From assembly GCA_019739225.1 (NCBI GenBank), contig JAHHDT010000006.1:501823-565822 (forward strand): DNA of 64,000 bases. The letters run 5' to 3'. Source of the DNA: Aquamicrobium sp. Its GTDB lineage: Bacteria; Pseudomonadota; Alphaproteobacteria; Rhizobiales; Rhizobiaceae. Below the pieces are notes generated by a model, which was given only the letters and a program-made list of their open reading frames with translations, did not search any database and had not been told where the DNA came from. Positions 60,765 to 64,000 of this stretch are shown one piece after another. Made by a program: the position numbers and the translations under genes. The first letter of the stretch is position 1, and each line of letters begins with the position of its first letter.

Positions 60765-62032
60765 ACCTGGAGATGTGGCTCACGCTCGCGGCGATCGCGG
60801 TGCTGATCGCCCTGTCGTTCCTGTTTTCCGGCACCGAGACGGGCGTGACGGCAGTGTCGCGCGCGCGCCTGCATTCGCTTGCAAACAGCGGCGACAAGCG
60901 CGCCACGGTGGTCGAACGGCTGATCGAGCGTCGCGACCGACTGGTGGGCGCGCTGCTGATCGGCAACAATCTGGTCAACATTCTCGCCTCGGCGCTGGCG
61001 ACCAGCCTGCTTCTTTCGATCTTCGGCCAGAGCGGCGTCATCTACGCGACGATTGCGATGACGGTCACGCTGGTGATCTTCTCGGAGATATTGCCGAAGT
61101 CCTGGGCGCTGGCGAAGCCCGAGCAGTTCGCGCTGTTCGTCTCGCCGTTTGCCCGATTGGTGGTCTTGCTGTTCGGCGGGCTTTCGACCGGGGCAAACTG
61201 GATCGTGCGTCACCTGCTCTCGCTGTTCGGCGTCAGCCTTGCGCGAGACGATTCCATGCTCTCCGCCCACGAGGAACTGCGCGGAACCGTCGCCGTGCTT
61301 CACCGCGAGGGTTCCGTCGTCAAGCAGGACCGGGACCGTATGGGCGGACTGCTCGACCTGCACGAGCTCGAAGTCTCCGACATCATGATCCACCGCACCA
61401 ACATGCGCATGGTCAATGCGGATGATCCACCCGAAACGCTGGTCCGCGAGATCCTGCAGAGCCCCCATACGCGCATGCCGCTGTGGAAGGGTACGACGGA
61501 AAACATCGTCGGCGTGATTCACGCCAAGGATCTGTTGCGTGCGCTCAATGAAGTCGGCAACGACTTTGCCAAGATCGACATCATGAAGGTGGCGTCGAAG
61601 CCCTGGTTCGTGCCCGACACGACGTCCCTGCAGGATCAGCTCAACGCGTTCCTGCGCCGCAAGTCGCACTTCGCGATCGTCGTCGACGAGTATGGCGAGG
61701 TCGAAGGGCTGGTGACGCTCGAAGACATCATCGAGGAGATTGTCGGTGAAATCGCCGACGAGCACGATGTCGAGATGCAGGGCGTGAAGCAGGAAGCCGA
61801 CGGCTCGGTGGTCGTCGAGGGTTCCGTGCCGATCCGCGATCTCAACCGCGCACTCGACTGGAACCTACCCGACGAGGAAGCGACGACGATTGCCGGCCTC
61901 GTCATTCACGAAACGCAGTCGATCCCGGAAGAGAAGCAGGCCTTCACCTTCCACGGCAAGCGCTTCATCGTGATGAAACGCGACAAGAACCGCATCACGC
62001 GCATAAGGATCAGGCCTGCGGAAGGGGCATGA
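60761..62032 (+). CDS. HlyC/CorC family membrane transporter (CNNM-type, CBS domains)
   Basis: A 423-residue protein with an N-terminal CNNM/DUF21 membrane domain (three to four helices; FLFSGTETGVTAVSRARLHSLA and LLIGNNLVNILASALATSLL). Two CBS domains lie at ~205-330, with LEVSDIMIHRTNMRMV and FAIVVDEYGEVEGLVTLEDIIEEIVGEIADEHD. A C-terminal CorC_HlyC domain follows, with LPDEEATTIAGLVIHE. These proteins take part in magnesium or cobalt transport or resistance. It is the last gene of the aroK-aroB-corC operon, as in many Rhizobiales. Confidence 0.93.
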   Translation: MNLEMWLTLAAIAVLIALSFLFSGTETGVTAVSRARLHSLANSGDKRATVVERLIERRDRLVGALLIGNNLVNILASALATSLLLSIFGQSGVIYATIAMTVTLVIFSEILPKSWALAKPEQFALFVSPFARLVVLLFGGLSTGANWIVRHLLSLFGVSLARDDSMLSAHEELRGTVAVLHREGSVVKQDRDRMGGLLDLHELEVSDIMIHRTNMRMVNADDPPETLVREILQSPHTRMPLWKGTTENIVGVIHAKDLLRALNEVGNDFAKIDIMKVASKPWFVPDTTSLQDQLNAFLRRKSHFAIVVDEYGEVEGLVTLEDIIEEIVGEIADEHDVEMQGVKQEADGSVVVEGSVPIRDLNRALDWNLPDEEATTIAGLVIHETQSIPEEKQAFTFHGKRFIVMKRDKNRITRIRIRPAEGA

Positions 62033-62062
62033 CAAGAGCGCCTCATGGCAGGCAGATAGCGC

Positions 62063-62365
62063 TCACCACCGCGTCTTTTCGCCCGGCGCAGCCGGCTCGA
62101 TCGCCAGTGCATGGACGCTTGCCGCCAGTTCGTCGGCCAGGAGCGCGTTGACTGCGCGGTGACGCTCTATCCTGCTCATCTTTGCGAAGGCCTCTGCCAC
62201 GATACGGACACGGAAATGGGTTTCACCCGTGCCATCGAACGTCTCGTGGTGGCCGGACTCCGTATGGTGATGTCCAGCGTGCAGATGGCTCTCGTTGATG
62301 ACGGCGAGGCGTTCCGGTGAAAACGCCGCGGCAAGCTTCGCTTCGATCGTGGACTGGATGGACAA
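62063..62365 (-). CDS. BolA family protein
   Basis: A 100-residue BolA protein. The family core is visible: IEAKLAAAFSPERLAVINESHLHAGH, then ETHFRVRIVAEAFAKMSRIERHRAVNALLADEL and VHALAIEPAAPGE. A His-rich loop (HLHAGHHHTESGHHE) may take part in metal or iron-sulfur contact with a glutaredoxin partner. BolA proteins act in iron regulation and the stress response. It is convergent with corC and divergent from the J-domain gene. Confidence 0.93.
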   Translation of the reverse strand: MSIQSTIEAKLAAAFSPERLAVINESHLHAGHHHTESGHHETFDGTGETHFRVRIVAEAFAKMSRIERHRAVNALLADELAASVHALAIEPAAPGEKTRW

Positions 62366-62513
62366 GGTCGGTTTCCTTCACCATATGAGGACGGTCTCAC
62401 GCCCCTAGGTATCGTTTCGATTCATGCGGTTGGGGGATCATCCCGCAAATGTCAATTCTTGTATCGCACTGCGAAGAGACCATAATCGTCTGGCTGCTTC
62501 GGCTCGGGAACGC

Positions 62514-63131
62514 ATGAAACCCTATTCGAAATATTTCGAGAAGATTAAGGTCCGCCGCGATCCGCAGGCGGAGCTGAAGTCGCGCGCGCCGATCTGTCAG
62601 TGGGATGGCTGCGAGGAGGCTGGAACCCATCGCGCGCCCGTGGGCCGCATGCGCGAGGGCGAATATTTCCAGTTCTGCTTCAACCACGTGCGCGAATACA
62701 ACAAGGGTTTCAACTACTTCTCGGGGCTGGCCGACAGCGAGGTTGCCCGCTACCAGAAGGAAGCGATGACCGGCCACCGGCCAACGTGGAAGCTGGGCGT
62801 CAACGGCCATTCGCGCTCTACCCCCGACTATGCGCAGAAGCGCTCGGGTGCCGCGGGCTATTACAATCGCGTGCGCGATCCGTTCGGCATGTTTGGTGGC
62901 GAGCGGGATCCGGAGCGTCCGCGGACGCGCAAGCTCAAGTCTCTTGAGGCCAAGGCGCTGGAAACGCTTGGACTTGAGGCCAGCGCGACTGGCGCGGCCA
63001 TAAAGTCGCGTTATAAGGAACTCGTGAAGCGCCACCATCCGGATGCGAATGGCGGCGATAGGGGTTCGGAAGACCGGTTTCGCGATGTTCTGCAAGCTTA
63101 CCGCGTGCTCAAACAAGCAGGTTTGTGTTAG
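62514..63131 (+). CDS. J-domain (DnaJ-like) protein
   Basis: A 205-residue protein with a short N-terminal part (KPYSKYFEKIKVRRDP) and a Cys-containing middle (PICQWDGCEEAGTHRAP and FCFNHVREYN). The J domain is at the C-terminus (about 140-205): LETLGLEASATGAAIKSRYKELVKRHHPDANGG with the HPD motif. A C-terminal J domain with a zinc-binding-like N-terminal part is typical of the alphaproteobacterial protein encoded before cobS. It presumably stimulates DnaK. The start ATG 62514 begins the conserved region. Confidence 0.9.
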   Translation: MKPYSKYFEKIKVRRDPQAELKSRAPICQWDGCEEAGTHRAPVGRMREGEYFQFCFNHVREYNKGFNYFSGLADSEVARYQKEAMTGHRPTWKLGVNGHSRSTPDYAQKRSGAAGYYNRVRDPFGMFGGERDPERPRTRKLKSLEAKALETLGLEASATGAAIKSRYKELVKRHHPDANGGDRGSEDRFRDVLQAYRVLKQAGLC

Positions 63132-63209
63132 CGACGCGGTCTGCTAAAGACGGCCCCCGAAGATGACAGGAACACTGGCGGCAGCGTTGCTTCCGCGTGT
63201 GGAGGCATG

Positions 63210-64000
63210 ATGAACAAGCACGATCGCGACATCGCAAACCTTCCCGACACCACCGTCTCGGTGAAGGACACTTTCGGTTTCGAGTCCTCGATGGTGGTGC
63301 CGGCCTATTCGGACGCCAACGAACATGTGCCGGACGTTGATCCGGACTATCTGTTCGACCGTCAGACCACGCTCGCCATCCTCTCGGGCTTTGCCTACAA
63401 CCGCCGCGTGATGGTCTCCGGCTATCACGGCACAGGCAAGTCGACCCATATCGAGCAGGTCGCGGCGCGGTTGAACTGGCCCTGCGTGCGCATCAACCTC
63501 GACAGCCACGTCAGCCGTATCGACCTCGTCGGCAAGGACGCAATCGTCGTCAAGGAAGGCATGCAGGTTACCGAGTTCCGGGACGGCATCCTGCCTTGGG
63601 CCTATCAGCACAACGTCGCGCTGGTCTTCGACGAATATGACGCCGGCCGGCCCGACGTGATGTTCGTCATCCAGCGCGTGCTTGAATCCTCCGGCCGGCT
63701 GACGCTGCTCGACCAGAGCCGCGTCATTCGTCCTCACCCGGCATTCCGCCTGTTCGCCACCGCCAATACGGTCGGCCTCGGCGACACGACCGGCCTCTAT
63801 CACGGTACCCAGCAGATCAACCAGGCGCAGATGGACCGCTGGTCCATCGTCACCACGCTGAACTACCTGCCGCATGACAACGAGGTCGAGATCGTCCTGG
63901 CGAAGGCCAAGCACTTCCGCACCGAGAAAGGGCGCGACATCGTCAACAAGATGGTGCGGGTCGCGGACATGACGCGTTCCGCCTTCATCAATGGCGACCT
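63210..64000 (+). CDS. cobS: Aerobic cobaltochelatase subunit CobS (5' part)
   Basis: The first 263 codons of an AAA+ ATPase; the frame runs off the window. It begins [21 protein letters not shown] and has Walker [18 protein letters not shown], Walker [16 protein letters not shown], and sensor-like [21 protein letters not shown]. CobS with CobT and CobN inserts cobalt into hydrogenobyrinate diamide in aerobic cobalamin synthesis; cobT is expected just beyond the window. Of the adjacent ATGs (63207 and 63210) the second is better spaced from GGAGG. Confidence 0.95.
   Translation, partial: MNKHDRDIANLPDTTVSVKDTFGFESSMVVPAYSDANEHVPDVDPDYLFDRQTTLAILSGFAYNRRVMVSGYHGTGKSTHIEQVAARLNWPCVRINLDSHVSRIDLVGKDAIVVKEGMQVTEFRDGILPWAYQHNVALVFDEYDAGRPDVMFVIQRVLESSGRLTLLDQSRVIRPHPAFRLFATANTVGLGDTTGLYHGTQQINQAQMDRWSIVTTLNYLPHDNEVEIVLAKAKHFRTEKGRDIVNKMVRVADMTRSAFINGD

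Noticed and set aside
1-64000. CRISPR arrays, insertion sequences, prophage or integrative elements
   Set aside because: No regularly spaced direct repeats, transposase genes, phage structural genes or duplicated attachment sites were seen. The 'holin-like' protein is a family label in a stress operon, and XerD is the housekeeping recombinase.

Overview
The window is high-GC DNA from an alphaproteobacterium, most likely a Hyphomicrobiales (Rhizobiales) member of the Phyllobacteriaceae/Mesorhizobium-like type. This rests on gene content and signals: a PhyR-NepR-EcfG general stress response core with GGAAC-N16-CGTT promoters, an anti-Shine-Dalgarno small RNA of the alpha-r14 type, HWE/HisKA_2 kinases, DctB/DctD, a xylFHG operon with a ROK repressor, and the run aroK-aroB-corC-bolA-J protein-cobS. 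No insertion sequence, prophage or CRISPR array was seen. Genus and species cannot be fixed from the sequence alone.

Layout. 0-3.7 kb: the tail of an ABC ATPase, a bile-acid/sodium-type symporter, an ECF sigma factor with its RskA-type anti-sigma factor, a fasciclin protein and a small lipoprotein. 3.8-8.8 kb: a small exopolysaccharide cluster (O-antigen polymerase/ligase, SDR epimerase, CapD/FlaA1-type dehydratase, sugar transferase). 8.8-12.7 kb: a five-PAS hybrid histidine kinase. 12.7-19.0 kb: a Pho-box-controlled pstSCAB-phoU-phoB operon without phoR. 19.1-22.0 kb: a vanadium-haloperoxidase-type protein coupled to an FG-GAP/ASPIC protein. 22.0-26.9 kb: a ROK repressor divergent from xylFHG, with a clear promoter and a 23-bp palindromic operator. 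27-34.6 kb: housekeeping genes (xerD, accA, L,D-transpeptidase, TusA-like, CobW-type GTPase, D,D-carboxypeptidase, M20 amidohydrolase), then tRNA-Arg(CCT). 34.9-40.1 kb: a LysR/SDR divergent pair and a large secreted subtilisin-like protease. 40.2-41.2 kb: an antisense-oriented sRNA with three CCUCCUCCC loops, plus two small membrane proteins. 41.3-48.0 kb: a TAXI-type TRAP transporter next to a DctB/DctD two-component system. 48.0-50.0 kb: an MhqO/MhqD-like pair plus a GNAT protein.

50-58.8 kb reads as a general stress response island. It holds a PRC-barrel protein, a DUF883/holin-like/small-membrane-protein operon, a Crp/Fnr regulator, a FAT-GUY-type single-domain response regulator, ecfG, nepR, phyR, a DUF1328 protein, an HWE/HisKA_2 sensor kinase and a small membrane protein. 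Matches to the EcfG promoter can be read upstream of most of these, and one more lies near 41.2 kb. The genes together encode sensing (kinase), partner switching (PhyR/NepR), the sigma factor, and likely output genes (membrane and envelope proteins).

58.6-64 kb: aroK-aroB-corC as an overlapping operon, then bolA (opposite strand), a J-domain protein and the 5' part of cobS, which runs off the window.
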